Origin: Lingula anatina | Lineage: Eukaryota; Brachiopoda; Lingulata; Lingulida; Lingulidae | DNA length: 64,000 nucleotides | Direction: 5' to 3' | NCBI RefSeq assembly: GCF_001039355.2 | Contig: NW_019775581.1 | Location: forward strand, 147,460 to 211,459 | Shown: in pieces, positions 36,436 to 47,093 of the stretch | How positions within the stretch are numbered: the stretch's first letter is position 1 | How the letters are laid out: every line of letters begins with the position of its first letter | Notes under the pieces: generated by a model | Told to the model about the DNA's origin: nothing | The model's database searches: none | What the model saw: only the letters and a program-made list of their open reading frames with translations | Position numbers and translations under genes: made by a program

Positions 36436-37332
36436 GAAATTTTTATACAGATAAATAGCATTAAAATTATATATATATGTGTGTGTATATGTGTGTGTTT
36501 GCACCGTAATCATAAACCAGGTGCGATCTTAATGCAGAGTCAACTGCTCACAGCCTTGATCGTACGCTATTTATACATGACTATAGAAGTGAATTATGCA
36601 CGAGCCTACTCAGTGAAATGAATCTTAATATTTACAGCAATTATTTATAGCCATATACATCACTAAGCGGAAGATGCAGCAAAGTTTCTTTTCTTCAAGA
36701 GCGATGTTAAGGGATTTGGCCAAAGACATTTCTCGTCACTGTCTCGTTTGGGTTACAAGTACGTTATGAGGGAGAATTTATCTTTGTTGTTTAAATGTGT
36801 AAAACGTGTGGCCGCTTTGTACTACTTGAAAGTGTTCTTTTTTGTATGCAGTGTATGGAGGACAGGTAATTCAAAAGTGCTGTTCATCCTCTATAACTCC
36901 AGTGTGGCAAATTTCAATGTGCAAATTGTGGCTGCTGATTTTGAAATGGTTAGGGTTTGGCGTTTTTCTTTATCTTGAATTATATCAAGGCATTTTTCTG
37001 TCTCTATATTACTTGTAATTATATAACGCAAGTGAACTTGTGCGATTAGAGTAATAAGTACTTTTCTAGAATGCAGTGAACACAGAGCCGAACGGGAAAT
37101 ACTGGTCGCCTCCGTACCAGAGGTGAATTTGCAGAGTCCAACATACAATAAACCATCAATTTTACTCAATCCACTCTCTGCCCAGAGTGTGAGTGCCACA
37201 TGTAAATTTGTAAACAGTGCAATTAAAAAACGTGTATCCCTGCGTGGATGAGCATAGTTTGCTACTTAAATAATTACTTTATACGTGTATTTGTTAGAGA
37301 GCCTGTAAATGTAAACCATTTCTTTGTGCTCA

Positions 37333-37333
<1 letters not shown>

Positions 37334-37386
<53 letters not shown>
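37334..37386. repeat. (ATT)n microsatellite
   Basis: About 17 ATT units without interruption. Confidence 0.95.
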
Positions 37387-37387
<1 letters not shown>

Positions 37388-37802
37388 AAAGATTTGTATG
37401 TACCGCGAAATAGTGCAGGACTGGATCCATCTAATCCACCAGATAAGAAATTGGGATATAAGCCTTCGGAATTAATATAGGAAGGATCAGATTTAGAGAG
37501 ACCGCTTGTGAGAGCTAAGGAGACGGACGCGAGTTGTGAGAAAGGGTTCAGAAGTTGGAGAGTTCACCAAGAACATGTAGTTAGCGAGCGTCAACAAATA
37601 AATCGTTAAATTGGTCATCATGTGCCCTCGGTTTTCTTTGAACCACCTTACGCAAATCCGACACGAACCATGGAATTTCGGATTGCGTATTGCGCGGTAT
37701 TAAAATATTTCATTACATATTTATAAAAGTTTCATTGCAATAATTTGTGTTGTACAGTATAAAGTTGCCCTTGGGACTCCGGAAATCTTCCAGCCGATTA
37801 TA

Positions 37803-38642
37803 ATAATAAGTTTATTTAGCACTAAATGGTATGAATACATTTGCAGGCTCACTAGACTACATTATTTACACAATATATAAAGGATATACATTTATATATG
37901 TTTACATATGTATTATGCTTAAATTACACGTGTTATTGCGTGTTATGCTATAAGATTAATTAATTCATTAAGCTATTCACAGCATTATCAACAATTAGTG
38001 GCTGTGATGTAGGCCTACTATATTGTAGGTGAACAATGTATTTTAACAGCAGTTTTTACAATAATTCTGCTATAACTTTGAGACTTTTCTCACAGGGTGG
38101 ATTAAAGAGAATTGACAATATCTGATCACTGTCCTCTAGACCCACTACACTGATTTTCAATAGCTCATCAGGCATTCGTTGCCTTTCAACAGTGTATCTT
38201 GTACATTCCATGAGGAAGTGTTTTTCATCCTCTACGCAGCTGCAAGCTTTACATTTTCTCTCATCAAGTGGAGTTTTAGGGTTTGTGTATCGGTCCCTTT
38301 CTATTGCCAGGTCGTGGTCACTTAGTCTAATTTTTGCCAGTGTTTTGATATCTAAGGAGGAGACACTCATTTTGATGTAATTTTCACATTCATAAGCTTT
38401 TTTAATTGTTTTGTGTGTCCTTAATTTGTTTGAGGTCCAGCTGTTTAATTCCTGCCAAAAGAGTTTTTCGATTTTTATGTTCAATTTTTCTACTAGGTTT
38501 TCTATTTGATGTATTTTCTTTGGTGAGTTGCTATCTTCGGAGAAACCCCAACAATAGTGAAAAGATTGGATGGATTCTGTCCATGTGTTTCCCCTTGTAT
38601 CTTGCTCAAGATTGTAGGGCACCTGCTTTACAATTCTATTAT
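37803..38642 (-). mobile_element. LINE 3' fragment with C-terminal ORF
   Basis: On the minus strand an open frame from 38642 to 38056 encodes the C-terminal part of a LINE polyprotein: IRLSDHDLAIERDRYTNPKT, then the Cys/His cluster C-x2-C-x8-H-x3-C (KCKACSCVEDEKHFLMEC). A 3' UTR of about 250 bp ends in an AATAAACTTATTATTATAA tail near 37803. It is 5'-truncated, ending where the 27-bp minisatellite begins. It is a different family from the LINE at 31177. Confidence 0.75.
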
Positions 38643-38644
38643 CT

Positions 38645-38770
38645 GGCAGTTGTTCCAGTCATGTGATGACAGGCAGTTGTTCCAGTCATGTGATGGCAGG
38701 CAGTTGTTCCAGTCATGTGATGGCAGGCAGTTGTTCCAGTCATGTGATGGCAGGCAGTTGTTCCAGTCAT
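38645..38770. repeat. 27-bp minisatellite
   Basis: About five near-perfect copies of a 27-bp unit beginning GGCAGTTGTTCCAGTCATGT. The first unit overlaps the broken 5' end of the LINE, so the LINE junction probably seeded the repeat. Confidence 0.9.
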
Positions 38771-38840
38771 TATCATGTGATGTCCAAATATGATGTAACA
38801 TTTTTTCTGTGCTTTTGGCACAACCATGGGATGATATTCT

Positions 38841-38869
38841 GTTTATTTATTTATTTATTTATTTATTTT
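38841..38869. repeat. (ATTT)n microsatellite
   Basis: About six TTTA units followed by a T run. Confidence 0.9.
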
Positions 38870-39001
38870 TTAACCGGACTCATTGTCGCGGCTGACATAA
38901 AGATAATCATCAGGATAAATTATGTGACACAGACAGACGTGACGTCGCTCAAGAGTCTTTGTGTACCATTGGGCACATTTTCAATGAATTTATCGTTCTA
39001 C

Positions 39002-39190
39002 GTTAATCGATCCAACTCTTCGGCGACTCTCGCTGAATGCAGTGCAAACACGCCTCTTGTTTCTAAAGTGCTCGTATAACCACCGGTATTCTACTCAACG
39101 CCAAGAGAATCTGTTCATCTGATTCTATTCAGTGACAGTCCTGCGGGGTTGGATCGATCTACGTAGACCGATTATTTCATTGGGAATGAG
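39002..39190. repeat. Palindromic MITE (GATCGATCC family), full copy
   Basis: The left arm ATCGATCCAACTCTTCGGCG...CTGAATGCAGT is mirrored by the right arm ATTCAGTGACAGTCCTGCGG...TTGGATCGAT. It has no coding capacity. Relatives lie at 35640, 53615 and 60580. Confidence 0.65.
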
Positions 39191-40478
39191 CCCTTTGCAG
39201 TTTTTTTGCGTTATACTGATACTATGTAATTTCAAGTAATTAAGAATTTTGTTTGTACCGATAAATCTTACACTCCGAGCAAAATATTTGTTAAGTTGGA
39301 TATGTAAAAAAGGCCATTTTAACAGTATGTTTTGAGAGAATTAAGAAGAGACAGAATAGAGTTACATGTACAAGAGAAAGTTCTGAGGTTCGAGACTTCA
39401 CGTCAAGTACCTTCGACTTAATAATAATTTTAAGTATCACCGGTCATTTTGTCGGCTGATTCTGTGTACACACTTGGCGTTTCTCTGTGCTACCCTTCAT
39501 TTGGTCAAAAGGTTTGAAACTTCGAATCGCTGAAACTTTGGATCGCGTTTTGCGTATAAAGGTACTCGTATATAAGTTAAAAGCATAGGCCAAATGTCTA
39601 CTTTCGAGACCAGGCTTAAATTAAACTGTATACTAAATAAAGAGAAATTTGAGACATGATTTCATATTCCATAGGATTCTGAATATTCTTGTCCACTACA
39701 CGCGTACGCTACCCCACATACATGTAATGTAGGGTACAGATCTTAAACGGTTCCTTGTCTTGGGATTAAAGGCCCTACTTGTAATTAACTTCTAAATACA
39801 ACACATGCCCAGGGCTGCTCTAAATTTAAGAATCTTAAATTGTGTTTGTGTTCAAAGTATTGTGTTCTGGTTTTTCTTCTGATAAAAAAACTCGCCTGAA
39901 TAAACGATTTACCCAGCCGTTTATCGTACGTGTTTAGTTTTGTGCGGTGCATAATGATATGATATTATAAAATTATTGTCATGAAATATTGTCATGTTGG
40001 ACTTGGGGGCATTTTTTTCTCCAGTCTTAGAATTGTCTTCTTGGCTTAGGTAGATGGCTTACCAGAACTTCAATTTACCAATGTTTCAGCTTGTTCTACG
40101 GATACTTAAAAAATTCTCAGATAAACTGCCTTACCCCCGAGTTTCGCAAAGACAGTATGTAATAAGTTGCCATTCTCAGTCCATATGTCAAAACTGAGAA
40201 ATGTCTCTTCACTTCCCCCAACTTATCGGATACTGTTAGTGTTAAACACATGTACAAGGTCTAATTTAAAATATGCCTCCAACATCACCGCGACAAGTGC
40301 TACAGAGTAAAATGACGTCACTGCAAACAGTCGCGAATACAGTAATTGTACCGTCTTGAATTGGATGCTCTTCAATGCGAGAAGACAAGAAAGTGTCAGT
40401 GCTGCCGGCTGTGTCAATGAAACTTCTTCTGTAACATAATTATGTAGCTTAAATTTCCATTTGAAAGAAAAACCTCTA
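39191..40478. other. Intergenic region upstream of Gemin2
   Basis: No gene seen. It presumably holds the Gemin2 promoter in its last few hundred bases; no TATA box is evident close to the start codon. Confidence 0.5.
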
Positions 40479-43400
40479 ATGCCGGTTATGTCGGACGAAG
40501 AACGACTCATGGTTCAAGCCCTCGCTTTAGATTTTGGTAACGATGAGGACTATGAACTGGACGTTCCCCCAACCACCGGACAAGAATATTTACGTCGGGT
40601 GCAGTAAGTGAGGGGCACGCTTTTTTTCTGAATCTTAATCTGAATGGGGTTCGACGCAAGTCCTGTACACGACGCGAGAGACGGTGTATGTCGGCATTAC
40701 TCCATGAGGACTGCTGCTTTGAAAGTCAGCAGACAGTAGATAAACTATACAGTCCTCAGGGTGGCTCCAATCCAGACTATTTTAGTAGAAAAGAGTGCTG
40801 AAAGATATCTGTCTTGCCTTGAAGGGGATAGAAACATTTGCGGATTTTTTTTAACCAGGTTAACTGTGGGGGGAATCCTTGGCTTTAACTATGCGTTTAC
40901 TCATGATCAGGTAGTCCTGATGACGCATAGATAGCATGAGAGTCTTAAGCTCAAATTATAAAATAAATACACTGTAAGTTTGAGAGCTTTTCCTCTGTTG
41001 CAGAATGTAGTTGGACCTAGGTTTTATAGCATTTCTGAGACACACCCTGGTTTTCTGCCACCATAATTACCTGTAATTATCCCAGACTATGAAACTGTAT
41101 TTCAAAGATGGAACAGAGTAGGGATTGATAGGTTTATTTTCTGCAAGATAAGGGGCAGTGCTTAAGATTCCTTTTAAGGAAACACAGTGACAGCTAGCTT
41201 TTTTGGTTTTATTGCTGATGTGGGGGTCCCATTTCAGATCATCAGAAATGGTACTGTACATGTACGTGACTCCAAAGAGGGGATTTTTTAAACTTAATCT
41301 AATACATGGTTGTTGTACTGGTAGAACTGGGAGTATTTTTGGTTGACTGAGAGTATGTAGCATTTCTGTGCATTATAGGACATATGTTGAAACCAGTGAT
41401 TGGAGACAGGTCCAGTCTTGTTGATGTGGTCATTGATGCCTCTAAGGATTCTGGAAGGAAGTTATTATCATTTTAATGATATCTGGGTTCTTCAGTATAA
41501 TTTGAAAGATTTTTGATTGCCTTTTTTCCTGCAGGAGATCTGTGCTTTTGGAATTCTGTCTTGTTTTGAATCATTTTTTCTTTCACACAACTACTTGTTT
41601 CTTGCAAGCTTAGGCCAAATTCTATGCATAATTTCCATGGATAATCACTTACTTCTCAATTATGCATAGCAGGATAACACAATTATCTATTAAAAACTTA
41701 TCTATTAAAAAAATTTTGAATAAAGTTTTTATTAATGACTTTTTAAAGTGAGTGATCAAGTAACATTCTAATTTCTACACTATTTGTTTTAATTAATTTT
41801 TCTGTTTTGATCAATTTTTTACTGGTCTTTTTATTATTTTTTACACATTGTATTGTAAAGTCTGCTGAACAGATTTGGATTTTAGCCTCAAATAAATATT
41901 ATTATTATTATTATTATTAATATTGAAAGTAGGATCATTTAAAATTTAGAATTGATTTTAATAAATTCATTTGTTAATATTTCAGATATGAAGCCAGAAA
42001 ATGTCCCCAAGTGGTAGTTGCTGATATTGACAGAAAGGCATTCTTAAGGAAGCAGACAGTCAAAGTTACCAAAGTACTGTAATAATGGATTTCAAACACC
42101 TTAATTCTCTTGATAACATATTTGGTTCAGATTGATTGTTTTAACACACTCACTCCTAAAGTGAAGTGAAGTAAACCCATGCTGTTAACCAATCTTGGAA
42201 TTTTTCTCCCATACAAGCCCAGGTCATTCAAAACACCAAGACACCAAAAATAGTATTTTTACCTCAAAACTGCCGATTGGACATCATCATCATCAAAATT
42301 CCCGTACTTTTCTGATAACAAACAATGCCCATAATATTTATGTGATGATATAATAACAACCGTTTTTATATAGAGTTGTTTTTTTTTAGCCTGATTTTGG
42401 CTAACAGGGTATAAAGCCTTAAATAATGACAATCCTGTATGTTGTTATCTCTTATTATCAATGGCATTATTTGCCTGTGTTAAAATTTGGACAAGTAGCA
42501 CTTCGGGCAATGGGTGTCTTAAAGTGGGCTGCATTATGTAAAATTTTAACTTTTTACTAGCCTAGTGCCTCTTTAAACGGACGTTTGCTTCAGGCAAGTG
42601 CCTTGCCACACAAAGTACATAATGCACATTAGATATTATGCCTTTTGGGAGCTGTTTCACTTAAATGAATTTTATATTGCTTATTAATTAATTAATTTAT
42701 ATGTTATTTTCCATGTCAGTCCAACGGTTGCCAACCAGCTCCTCATGGTTACACGGAAGATCTTCATTGGCAGGAGACTCAAACCGCCAACTTTTCTGAT
42801 GTCAGACAGGTACTTTGTGGTGTGTTAAAGGGAAACATTACTTTCTGGGACCTAAAAAAAGAGTAAAATGATGATTTGACTAATATTGAGGGTACCTTTA
42901 TCCTTTTGTCCATCTTGTTCATCCTCATTCGGGCTATTTTAAGCTATGGTTTCTTTCCCTCTAATACAAAGATGGTAATGTTGAGAAATCTCTACTGGAG
43001 TGATTATGTCTTTTGTTTAGTGTGGATATAAAGCTCAATAAAGTGAAAATATTCACATAAAATAAATAGTCGGTGTCCTTATTTCTGAGATTGGTGACCA
43101 AAAGATGTGGAGCGATTTTCAGGGTGACTGTGACAGACCCACTTCACATGACTCGATCCCCCACGCCTTGGTCTTTCTTGCTTTAAAAAGGGAGCAGTAT
43201 TTCAATTGATGGGACTACAGTTGATTTATATTGGATCTAAGTAAACTTAATTGATGGTCTATATGTTGAGACCTATTTTCAGACTAAAGTAACTTTGTGA
43301 ATCTTGCCATTCGCACCATTATTTAGTATCTTCTTTGATATTTTTCCAGAAATTAGTTCAGTACAAAGCAAGGCTAAAACAACAAACCCCACCTCCCGCT

Positions 43401-43626
43401 CTTCATTATAAAGGAGCACCAATAAAATTGGTATGTAAGATCATTCTTTAACAAAAACAAAGTTGGCCTTAATCAAAACTCTTGTCAGTCTTTTTTATGC
43501 ATAACAGTATCAGCATTTTACTTTCATAATATATTTTACAACTATAGGGGTGCAATTCTTTACAACTAATGACACATCCACACAAACTCTAAATAATGTT
43601 TTTAGAAATGAAAAAGCTATATGCAC

Positions 43627-43670
<44 letters not shown>

Positions 43671-45476
43671 GACAGAGAGAGTCCACTCTTTTACACCCCA
43701 TTTCCATAGATTAGATCGACCTGACTCCCTGGGGGTTCACACTAAATAGCTGTCAGCCGGGCAGACACGAAAGTTAATTACCCCCTTACAGCTTGTAGTA
43801 GGCGGGACAGACATTTAAGTCGGATTATCTGAAAGTAAGTGAGACTCCCCGCGGGGATAGATCGATCTAAAATCTATGGGAATAGAGCCTTAGCTGCCAC
43901 AAAAGCTTGTCCTGCACATCAAAACACCTGGTTTTTTTTTGGTCAGGAATTGAGGATCAATGAAAAAGATCATAGATTATTTACTATTTTATCTGTATTT
44001 TTACATATTGACAACAGCCACAACCAGACTATCCTGAAGGGTGGTGCAGGCTGTGTTTTGGGAAGTTTCCTGGACAGAAGATAGATAGCAGCACTGTAGA
44101 AGAGGAGACTGGTGATGATCAAGAGAAGTATCCTGATGGGACACCTCCATTAGTTAGCATAATTGCCTCAATGGATCAGGTAATATATTTTGACTGATAA
44201 ACTGTACATGTGCTTAGAATAATTATTTTCTGATAAACGGATCGATTTTCAACTTGTCCATCATAAGCCTTGTATTGAAAATTCTGTGGAGAAAAAACAG
44301 ATGAACAAATAAATGGGTAGTAGAATAAGGTATTTATTCAATATTTTTTCTAGCCAGCTGTGTTGAAAGTACTTGAATATCATTTAAACTGGTTTGAAGC
44401 CACAGGGTTTTCACAAGAGCAGGTTGGTACTTATGGCAGTAGTTATCTATAGTATTTTTTTTTTTTGTTATATTTATAGGGAATCATCCTTTAGCCATTT
44501 TAAGTCATTTCTGAAAAGCTAAAAGTGACAAAGCTAAATCAGTAATGATGAAAATGATGAATTGTTATAAGTGGGTAGGGAAATATTACAGTACATATTT
44601 CCTTGGTCCCTTTTTAATCATTTTAGCACATTGTAAAGAAAAAATATCACTAAAGCAGCTCAAACTTCTGACCAATTGGTTTTATAAAAACCATGCTCTT
44701 CCTTTGGCCTGTAGTAGTACATCCTTATATATTGTCTACCTTCATTCAGGGGCGTTGGTTCTATGCTTTGTTGGCAAGTCTTGAGAAACCCCTCACGCCA
44801 GAAACCTGCTCATTGTTAAGAACTCTGGCCAGGAACTGCTCCAGTCTTAGGGCAACACTGGTAAGTTAGTAAAATAGAATAATTCTTCACTTCGAGACTA
44901 AATAACATCAGTCAAACATCCTATCCACAGACCATTGTATGCTGGTAAGCTAGTTAAGGGCGCATTCCCATAGATTTTAGATCAATCTATCCCCGTGGGG
45001 AGTCTCACTAGATTACTGTCAGATAATCTGGCTTAAATGTCCGTCCCGCCTACTACAAGCTGTAAGGTGGTAATTATAACTTCCGTGTGCAGTCGGCTGA
45101 CTGCAATTTAGCGTGAACCCCCAGGGAGTTAGGTCGATCTAGTAAGATCAATCTAAATCTCTGGGAATGCCCTCTAAGTCTGTGAACCAGTGATATGGAC
45201 TCAATGAAGTTACGGCAATCACAAACTACTGCTTTGCCAAAAATTTATGTTTGATTTGGAGTAAGAAGATGATTTTAATTTAAAAGAATATATATTTATA
45301 ATAAAAAAAAAACCAATTTTCTTTAATGATAAGGAGGGCAAGAAACACATACTCAGTATTTCTTTTGTTTACATTTTCAGCCCTCTCCACAACATCCTTT
45401 ATTGCGGCCACTTAATCTACTAATTACACTGGTCGCCAGGTATTTTGGACAGATAGACCTGGCAGATAATGGATAA
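40479..45476 (+). CDS. GEMIN2: Gemin2 (SMN-interacting protein 1), complete eight-exon gene
   Basis: Gemin2 is the SMN-complex subunit that binds the SMN N-terminus and cradles the Sm protein ring during spliceosomal snRNP assembly. Coding exons: 40479-40603, 41986-42073, 42720-42809, 43350-43430, 44018-44179, 44354-44422, 44750-44860 and 45381-45476. All borders are GT-AG and the frame is continuous, giving 273 residues (human 280). Diagnostic stretches: [13 protein letters not shown] with [11 protein letters not shown] (exons 1-2), [18 protein letters not shown] (exon 3), [13 protein letters not shown] (exon 5), VLEYHLNWF (exon 6), [18 protein letters not shown] (exon 7) and [20 protein letters not shown] (exon 8). 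A second in-frame ATG at 40488 could be the start instead of 40479. AATAAA lies at 45700. No lesions are seen, and the gene is probably functional. Confidence 0.95.
41040..41390 (-). mobile_element. LINE reverse-transcriptase relic in Gemin2 intron 1
   Basis: The minus-strand frame reads [20 protein letters not shown] and then [11 protein letters not shown]. Near its end it reads [13 protein letters not shown]. These match the end of CR1/L2-like reverse transcriptases (LGVTIS-x-DLKW-x-x-HI ... LEYAS-x-VWDPY). There is no tail or flanking duplication, and the element is old and short. It is antisense to Gemin2. Confidence 0.75.
41897..41920. repeat. (ATT)n microsatellite
   Basis: About eight ATT units in Gemin2 intron 1. 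Confidence 0.9.
43626..43680. repeat. (TA)n(GA)n microsatellite
   Basis: A short TA tract followed by GAGAGA with a few C substitutions, in Gemin2 intron 4. Confidence 0.9.
43696..43886. mobile_element. MITE family 1, copy 1 (Gemin2 intron 4)
   Basis: About 190 bp with inverted ends (CCATAGATTAGATCGACCT at left, AGATCGATCTAAAATCTATG at right). The interior includes CCTGGGGGTTCACACTAAAT and TAGTAGGCGGGACAGACATT. It is in the opposite orientation to the copies at 44962, 57761, 58561 and 62031. It is non-coding. Confidence 0.8.
44962..45171. mobile_element. MITE family 1, copy 2 (Gemin2 intron 7)
   Basis: About 210 bp. It begins ATTCCCATAGATTTTAGATC and ends CTAAATCTCTGGGAATG, with interior landmarks GGGGAGTCTCACTAGATTAC and GTGAACCCCCAGGGAGTTAG shared with the other copies. 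Confidence 0.85.
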
Positions 45477-45590
45477 AACTGGTTGCTGGTTATTTAAGGC
45501 AGATAAAACTAGCTGGCAGACGCTGAAAAAAGCTGGTTGCCAGGTTATTCTAGGCAAAAGGACCTGGCAGATGATGTATAACCTTTTAAG
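45431..45590 (+). repeat. Tandem repeat derived from the last Gemin2 codons
   Basis: About three copies of a 50-bp unit. The first is the end of the Gemin2 reading frame (CTGGTCGCCAGGTATTTTGG ... CCTGGCAGATAATGGATAA). The second and third (CTGGTTGCTGG..., CTGGTTGCCAGG...) lie in the 3' UTR and have diverged. Confidence 0.75.
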
Positions 45591-45699
45591 TCATAATGGA
45601 GAAATTCCATTAGCTGTGCTATTCTAACTTTTTATCTTTGAAGTCAGGGGAATCATGTGGTGCTGTAATTTGTGTAAATATGTGATTTTTTAATATCAG

Positions 45700-45705
45700 A
45701 ATAAA
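45700..45705 (+). promoter_or_regulatory. Gemin2 polyadenylation signal
   Basis: AATAAA, 224 bp after the stop codon; the first canonical signal downstream. Confidence 0.7.
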
Positions 45706-45720
45706 GCAATTTTATTTTAT

Positions 45721-47093
45721 GTGGTATGTTAATTTTTTTTCAGTCGGCCTCCTTGGTTCTTTGTGGTATTAAAACCATGTGTGTCAAATAGATTATCATC
45801 ACTGTATTATTGATACTCTATTAATATTTGTTGAGAAACATGTTTAGTAATTCTGATAAACCAGTTTAGGTTAATACAAGTTGGAGATTTGATAAAGTGC
45901 CACACATTAACAAACTATTTTAATAGAAGCTAATTCTCTAAAATTGAAGAAAAAATTTTGCAGCACATTTAAAGTTGATATATATACATTTACTTTGACA
46001 CATGTATCTTATCACGGATTTTCCACTAAATTCAATGTTTCACAAAAAAAAAAGAAGAAGAAGCAATTTCTCCTACTCACAAGTCATTGCTTAACATTTG
46101 AGAAGATAATATTGACATCTGGTACAATTTTTTTTTTTGGGGGGGGGGTATTTTTTAAAGGTCTTAATTGGAAAAGATAAGTATTTTTGCAAGATGTACA
46201 TGTAGACGAAAAAGGAGTTTGTTTTAATTGCAAGTTCTAGGGGTATATACTAGTACTGTAAATGATTTTATGGTGTGGTGAAGATATAAGGTATAAAAAG
46301 ATGTCTTTCTCCCTTACACAAATTACTTGTCAACCCATCCCTGCTCTTGGATTCTTTGTTTTTATACCATTTCTAACTAAAATGTAGACGGATGGTACAC
46401 ATGTACCTTTAAATTTATGTTAAAATTTACCTCGTGTTACATTGATACAACTACATACATCAAACATTTGGCCTTAATCAGTCACGGAATGAAGAACATC
46501 CTCTGCCCCCCCCCCCCCCCCCCCCCCCCCCAGCCCAATATTTTAATTAGATAAACAGTCAACAATAGTGATTAGCACAATTTCAGCCGATTTGTGTGAT
46601 CAATGAGCACACTAGCAGGTCTTGAGCGCAATCATTCCCAAACAAAACAACGATGAATTGCTTAAGTGCGACCTCGCAGATGTCGAATATAAAAATCGGT
46701 ACACCTTTTTGTGTGACGGTTACATAAGTCAACATTGATCGACAAAGGGGACTTATTTTGTCAAATAGAAAATTGGCGAGACCGTTTTGGAGCACCTGCG
46801 CACGAACCAGTAATTGGGTCATATCACCTGAATACCCTTTTTCAATGGTAAACGTGACATCCGGGCACTTTGTTCAAATTTAGTGTTTTCTTTGGTCGGG
46901 TGTGGATGCTGTAGCTGTCAATATTTCAAAGAGCTTGCATATTTTTGATTCATAATTTTCCAAACGACGCACCGGATTTAAAAAAGGAAGACGTAAGGAT
47001 TGTATCAAGAGAGGCGTTTTGATTGAAACACCCAAGCTGGCTCATTAAAAAGATCCCGAAATCTAGGTAAAAGCCGGACTTGGTGACTTTATA
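45721..47093. other. Intergenic region between Gemin2 and Galpha
   Basis: No gene seen. It contains poly-A and G/T homopolymer runs (46040-46150) and a 26-bp C run (46506-46531). The last 300 bases are probably the Galpha promoter and 5' UTR. Confidence 0.55.
46506..46531. repeat. Poly-C tract
   Basis: About 26 consecutive C bases. Confidence 0.95.

Larger units (their letters stand above)
33850..37802. other. Intergenic region
   Basis: The tandem array ends near 33860 after GCCCCGCGTGACAAAACA. I see no gene here, only short spurious frames. Contents: a C/A-rich tract (34182-34221), poly-T (36294-36311), ATT-type microsatellites, a half-copy of a palindromic element (35640-35745), and a purine-rich segment at 37480-37640 that could be an old retroelement end but lacks clear landmarks. 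Confidence 0.6.

Noticed and set aside
36274..36621. Frame with poly-Phe and poly-Asn
   Set aside because: It is produced by a T run and the (AAT)n microsatellite.
37480..37640. Possible solo LTR
   Set aside because: I could not find paired ends, a primer-binding site or a target duplication; left as unassigned intergenic sequence.
38645..38770. Possible CRISPR array
   Set aside because: Direct repeats are contiguous with no unique spacers, and the genome is eukaryotic; it is a minisatellite.
38639..39079. Frames reading MTGTTACHH and MAGSCSSHV repeats
   Set aside because: They are read through the 27-bp minisatellite on either strand and have no gene-like flanks.
44018..44179. Possible frameshift in Gemin2 exon 5
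   Set aside because: Recounting the bases shows the exon starts at 44018 and is 162 bp, exactly in frame with both neighbours.
46583..46822. Minus-strand 79-codon frame upstream of Galpha
   Set aside because: It has no recognisable domain, no splice partners and lies in the likely Galpha promoter region; chance ORF.
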